In this document: positions 48,566 to 57,408 of the stretch, piece by piece | How the letters are laid out: each line of letters opens with the position of its first letter | How positions within the stretch are numbered: position 1 is the stretch's first letter | Source: Myxococcus sp. CA023 | GTDB lineage: Bacteria; Myxococcota; Myxococcia; Myxococcales; Myxococcaceae | Reading direction: 5' to 3' | Assembly (NCBI RefSeq): GCF_010998615.1 | Contig: NZ_JAAEAH010000050.1 | Span: forward strand, 1-64,000 | DNA: 64,000 bases | The notes under the pieces: generated by a model | Told to the model about the DNA's origin: nothing | The model's database searches: none | The model's input: only the letters and a program-made list of their open reading frames with translations | Program-made: the position numbers and the translations under genes

Positions 48566-49537
48566 ATGTCTGCCGGTCTTCTCAATACCTTCCGAGTGCT
48601 CTCTTCGTTCGACCCGCCGCGTGGCGCGCTTCGGGGGGCGCCCTGGGATGAGTATGTGGACTGGGCCATCATGCAGGGCCTGGCGCCCCTGGCGGCCTAC
48701 AACCTGGAGTACCGGCTGGGCGCGGGCAACGCGCCGGAGTGGGCGCGGGACAAGCTGCTCAGCATCTACCAGGGCTCCGTCAACGACAACGTGATGAAGC
48801 TCGTGAACTTCAAGCGCATCGTGGGCGCGCTGGAGGGACGCAAGCTGGTGCTGATGGGGGCCGCGTCCTTCGCGGACTCGCTCTATCCGCACGTGGGCTT
48901 CCGCCCCGTGCCGGAGCTGCAAATCCTGATGAAGCGCCTGGACGTGGACGGCTTCTCGGGCTTCCTGTCCCACCACGAGTTCGCCCCAGAGCCCGACACG
49001 GAGAACAGCGGCGCCGCGAAGGTGGTGTCCGACGGGCGCACGGTCATCCTGCTCTATTCGGACGTGCTGGGCCCCCAGCGCCGCGAACAGACGGCGGGCA
49101 TCCTCGAGCGGGCGAAGCCCATGCGCGTGTATGGCTCCTCGCTCTATCGCCCGGAGCTGGAGGACGCGGTGCTGCTGGTGGCGCTGGAGCATGCGCGCCA
49201 TGGGTACGCGGTGCCGTGGTTGTCCTTCATCGACCTGCGCGAGCTCGTCACCGGCGCGAAGTGGATGGGCGGCGTGTACTCGCGTCCGTTGGATGTGCCG
49301 GTGCTGCTGGCCCGGGCCGCGGAGTGGCGCCTGGAGCGGGCCCTCTACACGTCCCTGTCGATTGTGGCGCGCTTGTTCCCGGACGCCGCCGCGGACGCCA
49401 CCGCCGCGCTGCCGCCACTGCGCCGGGCGACGCGGGAGCTGCTGGAGCGGACGGTGGTGGGTCCTGTATGCACCCCCGGCCGGACCTCGGCCCTCAAGGG
49501 GATGGAACGGGTTCGCCGCCTGCTCACGGGCCAGTAA
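48566..49537 (+). CDS. Nucleotidyltransferase-like protein with degenerate active site
   Basis: This 323-residue protein resembles the family at 42700: KLVLMGAASFADSLYPHVGF aligns with the loop LLKGYGLALRLYQDP, and RPVPELQILMKRL aligns with the metal motif region. The D-x-D is missing, because PELQI stands where TDVDL would be. It may be a catalytically dead or regulatory relative. It begins 178 bases after the divergent FG-GAP gene and is followed by ugd. No further domain is recognised. Confidence 0.6.
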   Translation: MSAGLLNTFRVLSSFDPPRGALRGAPWDEYVDWAIMQGLAPLAAYNLEYRLGAGNAPEWARDKLLSIYQGSVNDNVMKLVNFKRIVGALEGRKLVLMGAASFADSLYPHVGFRPVPELQILMKRLDVDGFSGFLSHHEFAPEPDTENSGAAKVVSDGRTVILLYSDVLGPQRREQTAGILERAKPMRVYGSSLYRPELEDAVLLVALEHARHGYAVPWLSFIDLRELVTGAKWMGGVYSRPLDVPVLLARAAEWRLERALYTSLSIVARLFPDAAADATAALPPLRRATRELLERTVVGPVCTPGRTSALKGMERVRRLLTGQ

Positions 49538-49640
49538 GCCCGGCTGCACGCAGAGGAGCCCCGGTGACGGGGATGGGCTTTCTTTCGGACTCCCTCCCGG
49601 CGTATGAGTCCATCAAGAGACATTCACTGGGGCTCCCTCA

Positions 49641-50939
49641 ATGCGTATTGCCATCATCGGAACCGGCTACGTCGGCCTGGTCGCGGGCACCTGTTTCGCG
49701 GACTCGGGTAACGACGTCACGTGCGTGGACATCGACGAGCGGAAGATCCGCATGCTCCAGGCGGGCGAGGTGCCCATCTACGAGCCCGGCCTGGAGGAGC
49801 TCATCAAGAAGAACGTGCGCGAGAAGCGCCTGTTCTTCACCCGGGACCTGACGGAGGCCGTCACCAACGCCCAGGTCGTCTTCATCGCCGTGGGCACGCC
49901 GGAAGGTGAGAGCGGCGACGCCGACCTCCAGTACGTGCTGGCCGCCGCCGAGCAGATTGGCAAGGCGATGAAGCAGTACACGGTGGTGGTGGACAAGAGC
50001 ACCGTGCCGGTGGGCACCGCGGACAAGGTGCGCGAGGCCATCCGCAAGGTGACGGACATCGAGTTCGACGTCGTCTCCAACCCGGAGTTCCTCAAGGAAG
50101 GCGCCGCGCTGGACGACTTCCTCAAGCCCGACCGCGTCGTCATTGGCGTGGACTCCGAGCGCGCCCGCAAGGTGATGGCGGACCTGTACTCGCCCTTCGT
50201 GCGCACCGAGAACCCGGTGCTGTTCATGGACACGCGCTCGGCGGAGCTGACGAAGTACGCGGCCAACGCGATGCTGGCCACGCGCATCTCCTTCATGAAC
50301 GACATCGCCGCGCTCTGCGAGAAGGTGGGCGCGGACGTGGATTTCGTGCGCAAGGGCCTGGGGTCGGACAAGCGCATCGGCTATCCGTTCCTCTTCCCGG
50401 GCGTGGGCTACGGCGGCTCCTGCTTCCCCAAGGACGTGAAGGCGCTGGTGGCCACCGCGCGTGACTACGGCCTGGAGCTGGACCTGCTGCGCGCGGTGGA
50501 GCGCACCAACGAGCGCCAGAAGAAGCTGCTGGTGAACAAGGCGGCCAAGCACTACGGCTCGCTGGAGGGCCGCAAGTTCGGCGTGTGGGGTCTGGCCTTC
50601 AAGCCGAAGACGGACGACATGCGCGAGGCGCCGTCCATCGAGGTCATCGAGGGCCTCATCGGCAAGGGCGCCCAGGTGATTGCGCACGACCCGGTGTCTC
50701 CGCACACGGCCAGACGCGTCTTCGGTGATCGCATCCGCTACGCCTCCGTGCCCTATGAGGCGCTGGAGGGCGTGGACGGCCTCTTCGTGGTGACGGAGTG
50801 GAACGAGTTCCGCCACCCGGACTTCGAGCGCATGAAGACGCTGATGAAGTCGCCCGTCGTGTTCGACGGCCGCAACGTGTACGACCCCACGCGCATGCGT
50901 GAGCTGGGCTTCACGTACTACGGCATCGGCCGGCGGTAG
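49641..50939 (+). CDS. ugd: UDP-glucose 6-dehydrogenase
   Basis: This 432-residue protein has the NAD-binding MRIAIIGTGYVGLVAGTCF, the middle domain SVNPEFL-like DVVSNPEFLKEGAALDDF, and the catalytic cysteine in FPGVGYGGSCFPKDVKAL (C261). The C-terminal VFDGRNVYDP segment is characteristic of UDP-glucose dehydrogenase rather than UDP-ManNAc dehydrogenase. It oxidises UDP-glucose to UDP-glucuronate with NAD, giving a uronic acid donor for polysaccharide synthesis. Its stop is two bases from the next start, so it shares an operon with the acyltransferase. Confidence 0.93.
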   Translation: MRIAIIGTGYVGLVAGTCFADSGNDVTCVDIDERKIRMLQAGEVPIYEPGLEELIKKNVREKRLFFTRDLTEAVTNAQVVFIAVGTPEGESGDADLQYVLAAAEQIGKAMKQYTVVVDKSTVPVGTADKVREAIRKVTDIEFDVVSNPEFLKEGAALDDFLKPDRVVIGVDSERARKVMADLYSPFVRTENPVLFMDTRSAELTKYAANAMLATRISFMNDIAALCEKVGADVDFVRKGLGSDKRIGYPFLFPGVGYGGSCFPKDVKALVATARDYGLELDLLRAVERTNERQKKLLVNKAAKHYGSLEGRKFGVWGLAFKPKTDDMREAPSIEVIEGLIGKGAQVIAHDPVSPHTARRVFGDRIRYASVPYEALEGVDGLFVVTEWNEFRHPDFERMKTLMKSPVVFDGRNVYDPTRMRELGFTYYGIGRR

Positions 50940-50941
50940 CG

Positions 50942-52129
50942 GTGAGTGGGAGCAGGGCCCTCGACGCGCTGACGGGGCTGCGCTTCGTCGCGGCCCTGCA
51001 CGTCGTGTCGTTCCACTTCGCGGCGCCGTGCCTGGGCACGGCGCCGGAAGCGCTGCGCGACTGGGTGGGCGCGGGCTACGCCGCGGTGGGCGTCTTCTTC
51101 GTCCTGTCCGGCTTCGTGCTCGCCTGGAACTACCTGGACGCGGACGGGCGCATGGAGACGTCGCCCAGGGCCTTCTGGGCCGCGCGCGTCGCCCGCGTGT
51201 ACCCCGTCTACGTGCTGACGTTCCTCCTGTCCGCGCCCACCACCATCGCCGCGTCCGTGGCGGACAACGGCTGGAAGGTGGCCGCCGCGAAGCTCGCGGT
51301 GGGCGGGGGGGTGACGCTGGCGCTGCTCCAGGCCTGGGTTCCCCGGCTCGCGCTGTACTGGAATCCGCCGGGCTGGTCCGTGGCGGTGGAGGCCTGCTTC
51401 TACGGCCTCTTTCCCCGGCTGGCGAAGGGGCTGCCCCGGCTCAAGCCCGCGTGGCTCCCCGTGGCCCTGGGCGGCGCGTGGGTGCTGGGGTTGCTGCCGC
51501 CGCTGCTGTACCTGGCGCTCCTGCCGGACGGCCCGGGCCCCGTGGACGTGCATGCGTCGGGGCCCTGGCTGATGGCGCTCAAGTTCAACCCGCTGGCGCG
51601 GCTGCCGGAGTTCCTCTTCGGCGTCCTGCTGGGCTGGTGCTTCGTGCGCGAGCGTGCGACGGGAGGGGTGAAGGGCTCCGGCGCTGTGCTGGCGGCGCTG
51701 GGGACGGCGCTGCTGGTGGCGGCGGGCGCGGCGGGCTCGAGGGTGCCGTACCCGCTGATGCACAACGCCTTGCTGGCGCCCGTGTCGGGGCTGCTGGTGT
51801 ACGGACTGGCGCGGGGTGGAGGCGCCCTGGGCTGGCTGCTGTCACGGCCCACGCTGGTGAAACTGGGGGGCGCTAGCTACGCGCTCTACCTGCTCCAGTA
51901 CCCGGTGTCGGAGGCGGCCAAGGGCCTGGGGGCTTGGGTGTCGCCCTGGGTGGAGCTGCGCACGCCCGAAGGGCTGCTGGCCACCGTGTTGCTGCTGGGC
52001 GTGCCCGCGTCGCTGTGGGTGCACCGCGCCGTGGAGACGCCGCTGCGCTCACGCGTCCGCGCCGCGCTGACGCCCTGGGTGGAGGGTGCGCCGCGCGAGC
52101 CCGTGAAGCCGGTGGAGTCGGGGACCTGA
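50942..52129 (+). CDS. Acyltransferase family 3 O-acyltransferase
   Basis: This 395-residue polytopic protein starts with GTG two bases after ugd. ALDALTGLRFVAALHVVSFH contains the conserved Arg and His; VGVFFVLSGFVLAWNYLD and FWAARVARVYPVYVL are the other family motifs. About ten membrane segments are visible. It should acetylate, or otherwise acylate, sugars of the exported glycan. Together with the enzyme at 38735 it makes two such modifiers in the locus. The order and target of the two enzymes are unknown. Confidence 0.9.
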   Translation: MSGSRALDALTGLRFVAALHVVSFHFAAPCLGTAPEALRDWVGAGYAAVGVFFVLSGFVLAWNYLDADGRMETSPRAFWAARVARVYPVYVLTFLLSAPTTIAASVADNGWKVAAAKLAVGGGVTLALLQAWVPRLALYWNPPGWSVAVEACFYGLFPRLAKGLPRLKPAWLPVALGGAWVLGLLPPLLYLALLPDGPGPVDVHASGPWLMALKFNPLARLPEFLFGVLLGWCFVRERATGGVKGSGAVLAALGTALLVAAGAAGSRVPYPLMHNALLAPVSGLLVYGLARGGGALGWLLSRPTLVKLGGASYALYLLQYPVSEAAKGLGAWVSPWVELRTPEGLLATVLLLGVPASLWVHRAVETPLRSRVRAALTPWVEGAPREPVKPVESGT

Positions 52130-52208
52130 GCGGCGGGCTGGCGCCGTCAAGCGAGACGGGCGGCGTCCGGGGCACAGGCGCCCGGAGCCTCCGGTCGGGT
52201 GTGCCGCC

Positions 52209-52499
52209 TCAGCGGGAGAGGCCGCAGGCGCGCTTGCCTTCGTCGGTCTCGATGGCGCGGCAGTCGCAACCAGCCAGGCGCTCCTCGCACACGGCCTCGT
52301 CCTCGGCGGTGGGCTCCACTCGGTTCTCCTCCTGGGAGGCGCGGCGGAGACACGCCTCCTTCTCCACCGAGTTGATGGAGCAGTCGCACAGCTTCTCAGA
52401 CAGCTCGCGGCAGGCGCCCTTGCAGCCGGTGAGGCTGGACAGGGCGGAACAGAGGAGGGCGGCGGTGACGATGAAGCGGCGCATGGCTGCGGCGAACAT
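52209..52499 (-). CDS. Small cysteine-rich lipoprotein, unknown
   Basis: About 96 residues from ATG 52499, which has AGGGGA nine bases upstream. The signal ends in the lipobox LTGC, and the mature part has eight or more cysteines in C-x-C patterns (KGACRELSEKLCDC, CEERLAGCDCRAI), probably disulfide-linked in the periplasm or on the outer membrane. No family was recognised. It is convergent with the acyltransferase and divergent from the next gene. Confidence 0.7.
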   Translation of the reverse strand: MFAAAMRRFIVTAALLCSALSSLTGCKGACRELSEKLCDCSINSVEKEACLRRASQEENRVEPTAEDEAVCEERLAGCDCRAIETDEGKRACGLSR

Positions 52500-52598
52500 G
52501 CCAGAAGGTCCCCTGGATGCAAGCTGGCTTCGAGTCCTTCGTGCCTGGGCGGATGCTAGGGTCGCCCGGCTGCTCCTCACCTGGGGGAAACGCCACAC

Positions 52599-53219
52599 AT
52601 GTTGTCAATCGTCGCCGCTGCGCTGCTGGCCACCGCGTCCACTTCGACGTCCCACTCACTTCTGACGTCCGTGTCCGAGCGGCCCGTGTCCGCCCGGCTC
52701 CTCGTGGCCCAGGCCCCGGCGGAGGAGGCGCCGGACGTCTCTGGGACGTCCACGCCGCCGCCCCTGCCGGTGGACCTGGACGCCCGCGCTCGTGAGCTGA
52801 CGCAGCAGATCGCGATGCTCCAGAGCGAGATTCGCTCCGTTGACACGAACTGGCCCGCGGGGTCGTTGGTGATGGCGTACTCGGGTTACGTGCTGTCCCC
52901 GCTGCTGCTATTGGGCATTCCCCTCATCATCGTCGGCATGAGCGCGTCGAATGACGACGACGCCGGCACCTTGCTGGCCCTGGGGGTGGGCACGACGCTG
53001 GGCGGAGTCGCGGGGGTGGGGCTGCTCATCGCGGGCGTCGTCACGGGTTCCAAGCAAGCGGGTATCAACCGGGCCCACCGGGAAAGCCTGGTTCGCGAGC
53101 GCATCCGCCTGGAGGATGAGCTGCGCGACGTGAAGGCCCGCCGGGACGCGCGAGGGGCCATGCAGACGCGGCAGTGGACGCCGCGCGCTGGCATCCCGCT
53201 GGTCGCCTTCGCCTTCTGA
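52599..53219 (+). CDS. Hypothetical envelope protein with two hydrophobic segments
   Basis: This 206-residue protein has an N-terminal signal-like segment (MLSIVAAALLATASTSTS), a proline-rich linker, a short helix LTQQIAMLQSEIR, then two membrane segments (VLSPLLLLGIPLIIVGM and TTLGGVAGVGLLIAGVV) and a charged coiled-coil-like region LVRERIRLEDELRDVKARRD. I recognise no family. It is placed 102 bases before the polymerase and may be cotranscribed with it. Confidence 0.65.
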   Translation: MLSIVAAALLATASTSTSHSLLTSVSERPVSARLLVAQAPAEEAPDVSGTSTPPPLPVDLDARARELTQQIAMLQSEIRSVDTNWPAGSLVMAYSGYVLSPLLLLGIPLIIVGMSASNDDDAGTLLALGVGTTLGGVAGVGLLIAGVVTGSKQAGINRAHRESLVRERIRLEDELRDVKARRDARGAMQTRQWTPRAGIPLVAFAF

Positions 53220-53321
53220 TGTCACCTTTCGCGCACGTCCGGTCTGCTGGCGGCTCGTCCTGGAAGCGGGGGGACGGGCGAGGGGCGCGGGTGCTGTGAT
53301 ACTCACCCGGCCAATCCCCGC

Positions 53322-55940
53322 ATGCCCCGCGCTTCCCGCAGTGCCTCTCGATTCACCCTGTTCGCCGAGGCGGCGCTGGCGGCGCTCGTCGTGGTGTGTC
53401 CGCTGGCGTTGGGCGGCGCCGCGGGGTGGCTGCTGGGGCCGCTGGTGCTGTTGTCCGGCGCCGCGGCGGTGCTGGCGGCGATAGGGGCGAAGCGGCAGGG
53501 CCAGTCGCTGCGCGTTCCGCTGCTGGCAGTGCCCCTGGCCATGGGGGCGGGCCTGTGCGCGGTGCAACTGGTGCCTTTGCCGGACGGTGTCCTGCGCCTG
53601 CTGAGTCCGGAGGCGGCCGCGCTGCGGGAGTTCGCGCTGGTGCCGCTGGGGCTGGAGCGGGCGCGGCCGGTGTCGCTGGACCCATCCGCCACCTGGCGCG
53701 AGCTGGCGAAGCACCTGGCCTACCTGCTGGCCTTCCTCGCGACGGTGCAGGTGAGTCGCTCGCGGGGCAGCCGGGAGCGGTTGCTGGCGGCGGTGGTCTT
53801 CACTGGCGCGGGCCTCACGGTGGTGGGGCTGGGCCATGCGTTGCTGGGCGTGAAGTCCCTCTTCGGGCTGATGCACTGGATGCACGCGCGGCCCACGCTG
53901 GTGACGCCCTTTGGCAACCCGAACCACCTGGCCGGCTTCCTCGCGCTGGCGTCCACGCTGGGCGTGGGGCTGGCGCTGACGCGCGGACATCAGTCGCGGG
54001 CGTTGCCATACGCGCTGGCGGCGGGCGTGTCGGGGTTGGGCGTGGTGCTGTCGCTGTCGCGCGGAGGCATTGCCTTCTTCGCCTTCGGACAGGCGCTGCT
54101 GGCGCTGTTCCTGCTTCGCAATCGACACGCGTCCAGTGAAGGGGCGCCCCCGGTATGGGCCCGGAGCGCCGCGGCGCTCCTGGGGCTGCTGGGCGTGCTG
54201 ATGGTGGGTGCGTACACGGCGGCGGACGGCCTGTGGGCGGAGGCGCGCACCGCGGACAGCGTGGAGAAGCTGCGCCAGTCCAAGGTGGCGCTATGGCCGA
54301 TGCTGGCGGACGCCGCGCGGGCGTTTCCCATGCTGGGCATGGGGCGCGGCGCCTTCGAGGCGGCGTTTCCGCGCTACCAGTCGGAGCCCAATCCCAACAC
54401 CTTCACGCACCCGGAGAACGCGGTGTTGCAGGTCGCGGCGGAGCTGGGCGCGCTGGGGCTGGTGCTGCTGGCGGTGGCAGTCTGGGGTTTCTTGCGGCTG
54501 CTGCGCCGTGAGGGGCTGGAGACGGTGGACCTGGCGGCGCTCGCGGGCGTGGCGGCGCTGGCGCTGCACGACCTCTTCGATTTCAGCTTGGAATTGCCCG
54601 CGTCCGCGGTGGCGGCGTTGGTTGCGCTGGGCGCGGTGGCGCGTCCCCGGGAGCGGGCCGTCGAGGAGAAGGCGTGGTGCGCGCGGCCCTCGGGCGCGGT
54701 GCTGGGGACGGGGCTGGCGCTCACTGCGGTGGCGCTGGTGGCGCTGGTGCCCGGCCGTCATCGCCTGGGCGACGCGGAGGCGGAGCTGGCGCGGCTCATC
54801 ACGTCGGGGGCATCCGCGCGGGAGGTCCACGTGCGGGGACTGGCCCTGGTGGACCGGCACCCCTCGGACTACCTGTTGTACCGGCTGGTGGCATCGGCGC
54901 ACGCGGCGCGAGGGCGTGAGGGGGCAGGGGAGGCGCTGGCCCTGGTCAACCGGGCACTGTACCTGGCGCCGTTGGATGCCAGCTCCCACCGGGTGGCGGC
55001 GCGGGCGCTGCTGGCGTTGGGCCGGAGCGCCCAGGGCTTCCTGGAGTACCGGCTGGCGCACGAGGCCGGGGATGCCACCGTGCTGCTGGGCGAGGCCCTG
55101 CCGCAGGCGGAGACCCTGGCCTCGCTCACGGTGCTGACGCCGCGCTCACCGGCGACCGCGGTGCGGCTGCTGGATGCGCTGGCCAACACGCCGGGGCGGT
55201 TGGCGCTGGCGCTGGAGTACTCGGGCTGGGCGCGGGAGCACTTCGCGGGGCAGCCGGAAGCCGCGGCGCTGTGGGCGCGCGAGGCCCGGTTGCGAATCCT
55301 GCGAGGGGACCTGGAGACGGCGGAGGCCGCGCGGGCGCAGGTGGAGCGCCTGGCGCCGGACGCGCTGGACACGCACCTGCTGCGCGCGGAAGTGCTGCGG
55401 GCGCAGGGGAAGCGGGAGGAGGCCCTGCATGCGTTGGAGCGGCTGTTGGCGCGCTTCCCGGGCAACGTGGCGCTGTCGTTCCAACTGGCCGCGCAGCAAC
55501 TGGACGCGGGGCTGACGCGGCGGGCGAAGGACACGCTTCAGGCGCTGGCGCCCTTCATCACGGACTACGCCCAGCGCGCGCGGTTGCTGGCCATGGAAGC
55601 GGCGTGCCTGGAGCGCGAGGGGTTGCTCTCCCACGCACTGGAGCGGCGGCAGACTGCGGCCCGGCTCGCGCCTGGCGCGGATGCGTTCTTCGCGGTGGCT
55701 CGGACCCAGGAGGCGCTGCGTCGCTATGACGCGGCGGCGCGTTCGGTCCACGAGGGCATGCGGCATCTTCCCGTGGGCGCGCGGGCCGAGGCACGGGCCT
55801 GGGTGTCACGGCTGGAAGGCGCGGAGCGCGAGCGCGTGGATTCGCGGCGCAAGACGCTGTCGGAGGACCCGCGCGCGGCGGAACTGGAGCACCTGCTGCG
55901 CGGCCCGGACGTGGATGGCGAGGCTCGGGACGCGCACTAG
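53322..55940 (+). CDS. wzyB: Wzy polymerase/O-antigen ligase domain fused to TPR region
   Basis: This 872-residue protein has about 11 membrane spans in the first 450 residues with the ligase/polymerase motifs TPFGNPNHLAGFLALASTLG and MLGMGRGAFEAAFPRYQ. A soluble C-terminal half (about 490-860) follows, made of TPR-like helical pairs (EAAALWAREARLRILRGDLE, HALERLLARFPGNVALSFQL). It would polymerise repeat units in the periplasm, and the TPR part could bind partners such as Wzc or the exporter. By position it fits BPS polymerase WzyB (from memory MXAN_1052). The start is ATG 53322 with a weak ribosome site. Confidence 0.88.
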   Translation: MPRASRSASRFTLFAEAALAALVVVCPLALGGAAGWLLGPLVLLSGAAAVLAAIGAKRQGQSLRVPLLAVPLAMGAGLCAVQLVPLPDGVLRLLSPEAAALREFALVPLGLERARPVSLDPSATWRELAKHLAYLLAFLATVQVSRSRGSRERLLAAVVFTGAGLTVVGLGHALLGVKSLFGLMHWMHARPTLVTPFGNPNHLAGFLALASTLGVGLALTRGHQSRALPYALAAGVSGLGVVLSLSRGGIAFFAFGQALLALFLLRNRHASSEGAPPVWARSAAALLGLLGVLMVGAYTAADGLWAEARTADSVEKLRQSKVALWPMLADAARAFPMLGMGRGAFEAAFPRYQSEPNPNTFTHPENAVLQVAAELGALGLVLLAVAVWGFLRLLRREGLETVDLAALAGVAALALHDLFDFSLELPASAVAALVALGAVARPRERAVEEKAWCARPSGAVLGTGLALTAVALVALVPGRHRLGDAEAELARLITSGASAREVHVRGLALVDRHPSDYLLYRLVASAHAARGREGAGEALALVNRALYLAPLDASSHRVAARALLALGRSAQGFLEYRLAHEAGDATVLLGEALPQAETLASLTVLTPRSPATAVRLLDALANTPGRLALALEYSGWAREHFAGQPEAAALWAREARLRILRGDLETAEAARAQVERLAPDALDTHLLRAEVLRAQGKREEALHALERLLARFPGNVALSFQLAAQQLDAGLTRRAKDTLQALAPFITDYAQRARLLAMEAACLEREGLLSHALERRQTAARLAPGADAFFAVARTQEALRRYDAAARSVHEGMRHLPVGARAEARAWVSRLEGAERERVDSRRKTLSEDPRAAELEHLLRGPDVDGEARDAH

Positions 55941-55961
55941 GCGCCCGGGCCTCGCTCCGGT

Positions 55962-56498
55962 TCAGACGTGGGCGTGTACCTCCTCGCGGGGATGGCTGTG
56001 CGCGCCGGTGTTGCTGGCGGCCTGGAGTTGCTGGTCCTTCTCGATGAAGGAGGCCACCAGAGGCCACTCCAGGGTGGCGAAGTCCTGGAAGCGCAGCTCG
56101 AGTGACTCTTCGTGGGAGCCCGCGCGGAAGAGCAGCCGTTCCGCCAGGCTGAGGGATTCATCAACGGCGACGGGCACGCCGTAGAGCTCACCAAAGGGGG
56201 GCTCTGCGCCCACCTCGCAGTCGGGAAAGTGGCCGGAGAATTCCGGCTCGGTCGCGAGGCGGACGTGCCGGGCACCCAGCATGTCTCGGACCTGGTTCAG
56301 GTCGACGGTGCCCGCCGCGGGGACGACGACAATCCATGGCTGCCGGTCCGCCATCACGATGACGGACTTGGCCACGCGCCAGCCGGAGACGTGCAGCGAC
56401 TCGGCCACTTCTTGAGCGCTGACGGCACGCGGGTGCCAGTACCGCTCGAAACGCACCCCGTTGCGGCGCAGATAGTGCTGTATCGCTTCGGGAATCAT
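55962..56498 (-). CDS. YbaK/aminoacyl-tRNA deacylase-domain protein
   Basis: This 178-residue soluble protein starts MIPEAIQHYLRRNGVRFERY after the strong ribosome site GGAGGTGAG. The core RVAKSVIVMADRQPWIVVVP with the conserved lysine, then LATEPEFSGHFPDCEVGAEPPFG, is the YbaK/ProXp edit-domain pattern that removes wrongly attached amino acids from tRNA. A His-rich tail (GAHSHPREEVHAHV) is unusual for the family. It lies between the polymerase and the SitA6-type toxin and has no clear role in either. Confidence 0.82.
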   Translation of the reverse strand: MIPEAIQHYLRRNGVRFERYWHPRAVSAQEVAESLHVSGWRVAKSVIVMADRQPWIVVVPAAGTVDLNQVRDMLGARHVRLATEPEFSGHFPDCEVGAEPPFGELYGVPVAVDESLSLAERLLFRAGSHEESLELRFQDFATLEWPLVASFIEKDQQLQAASNTGAHSHPREEVHAHV

Positions 56499-56645
56499 GG
56501 GGAAGCTCACCTCCTCTAGAAAGAAGGTGATGCCCGCCAGCGCGTCCGACCACGGGCTCCTGCCACACTCGGGCTTACAGCCGACCACGGAGCGCCTGGC
56601 CGCCCGTGCGTAGGGCAGCCGGGCGTTCGGATAGACTGAGCCGCC

Positions 56646-57377
56646 ATGAACGGGTCGCTACGGCTCCTGACGCTCTGCTGCCTCCTTCTGGGCGTGCTCG
56701 CGTGCAGTACAGCGTCCCCCGTGATGCGTGAGTGGGAATCCGCGAAGTGGCAAGCGGATGTCGACGGGTGCAGCGCATCGAGCGAGCCGCGCTGCATCGT
56801 CCTGGTTTGTGATGAAGGTGATTGCGGCCTCTTCCGGTGCGAGGACGTGACGGACGACGTCGTAACGCATGCGCCGACGGCAGGGGCGGTCGAGAAGGCG
56901 ACGGGCAGCCCCGCTTTCCGTGGGACGGGCACCTACCGAAACTGGTGGCAGCGCCGTACAGGGATTCGAGGGGACGCACGGCCTCTCGCGACGGCGCCGC
57001 TGGCGCGGCGCTCTCCCGTCTTCATCCCCGCGATACCCCGACCGCACGGAAAGCTCATCAAACATCACCTCTTTCCACAGGAACCCCGGCTCGCGGCGTG
57101 GTTTCGGGCGGCAGGCATCGACATCCACCAGTTCACCCTGGTCGTCCCGGAGCACGTTCACCGGCAGATTCACAGCGGGAAGGGCATGGGGCCGGGAGGG
57201 GCGTGGAACAACGCGTGGCGGCAGTTCGTGGTGGCCAATCCCCGGCCCCCCTCGCGGGACGTCATCATGCGGCATGCAGTCGAGCTCGCCTTTCGCTTCG
57301 AGCTGTCGGGCCCGGTCGTGCCCTACAACATGCCCATCACGCCTGGAATGCGTGGGCCCCGGATAGAAGCCCTATGA
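56646..57377 (+). CDS. sitA6: SitA6-type polymorphic lipoprotein toxin (TIGR02269-like)
   Basis: The 243-residue protein has a lipoprotein signal with cleavage before C20 (LLGVLAC). The C-terminal half carries KHHLFPQEPRLAAWFRAAGI (H140-H141), FTLVVPEHVHRQIHSGKGMG and AWNNAWRQFV. These features match the TIGR02269 family named SitA6 in M. xanthus. SitA lipoproteins move to neighbouring kin cells by TraA/TraB outer-membrane exchange and kill cells that lack the matching immunity protein. The HH plus H motif fits an HNH-type nuclease. The next gene, 31 bases downstream, is the immunity partner. Confidence 0.8.
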   Translation: MNGSLRLLTLCCLLLGVLACSTASPVMREWESAKWQADVDGCSASSEPRCIVLVCDEGDCGLFRCEDVTDDVVTHAPTAGAVEKATGSPAFRGTGTYRNWWQRRTGIRGDARPLATAPLARRSPVFIPAIPRPHGKLIKHHLFPQEPRLAAWFRAAGIDIHQFTLVVPEHVHRQIHSGKGMGPGGAWNNAWRQFVVANPRPPSRDVIMRHAVELAFRFELSGPVVPYNMPITPGMRGPRIEAL

Positions 57378-57408
57378 AGGCGATTCTCATGAGAAGGAGT
57401 GAGAGGGC

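Noticed and set aside
52166-52186. TCCGGG/CCCGGA hairpin between acyltransferase and small lipoprotein genes as a terminator
   Set aside because: There are only six pairs with a nine-base loop and no T-run; in DNA of this GC content it is not better than chance.
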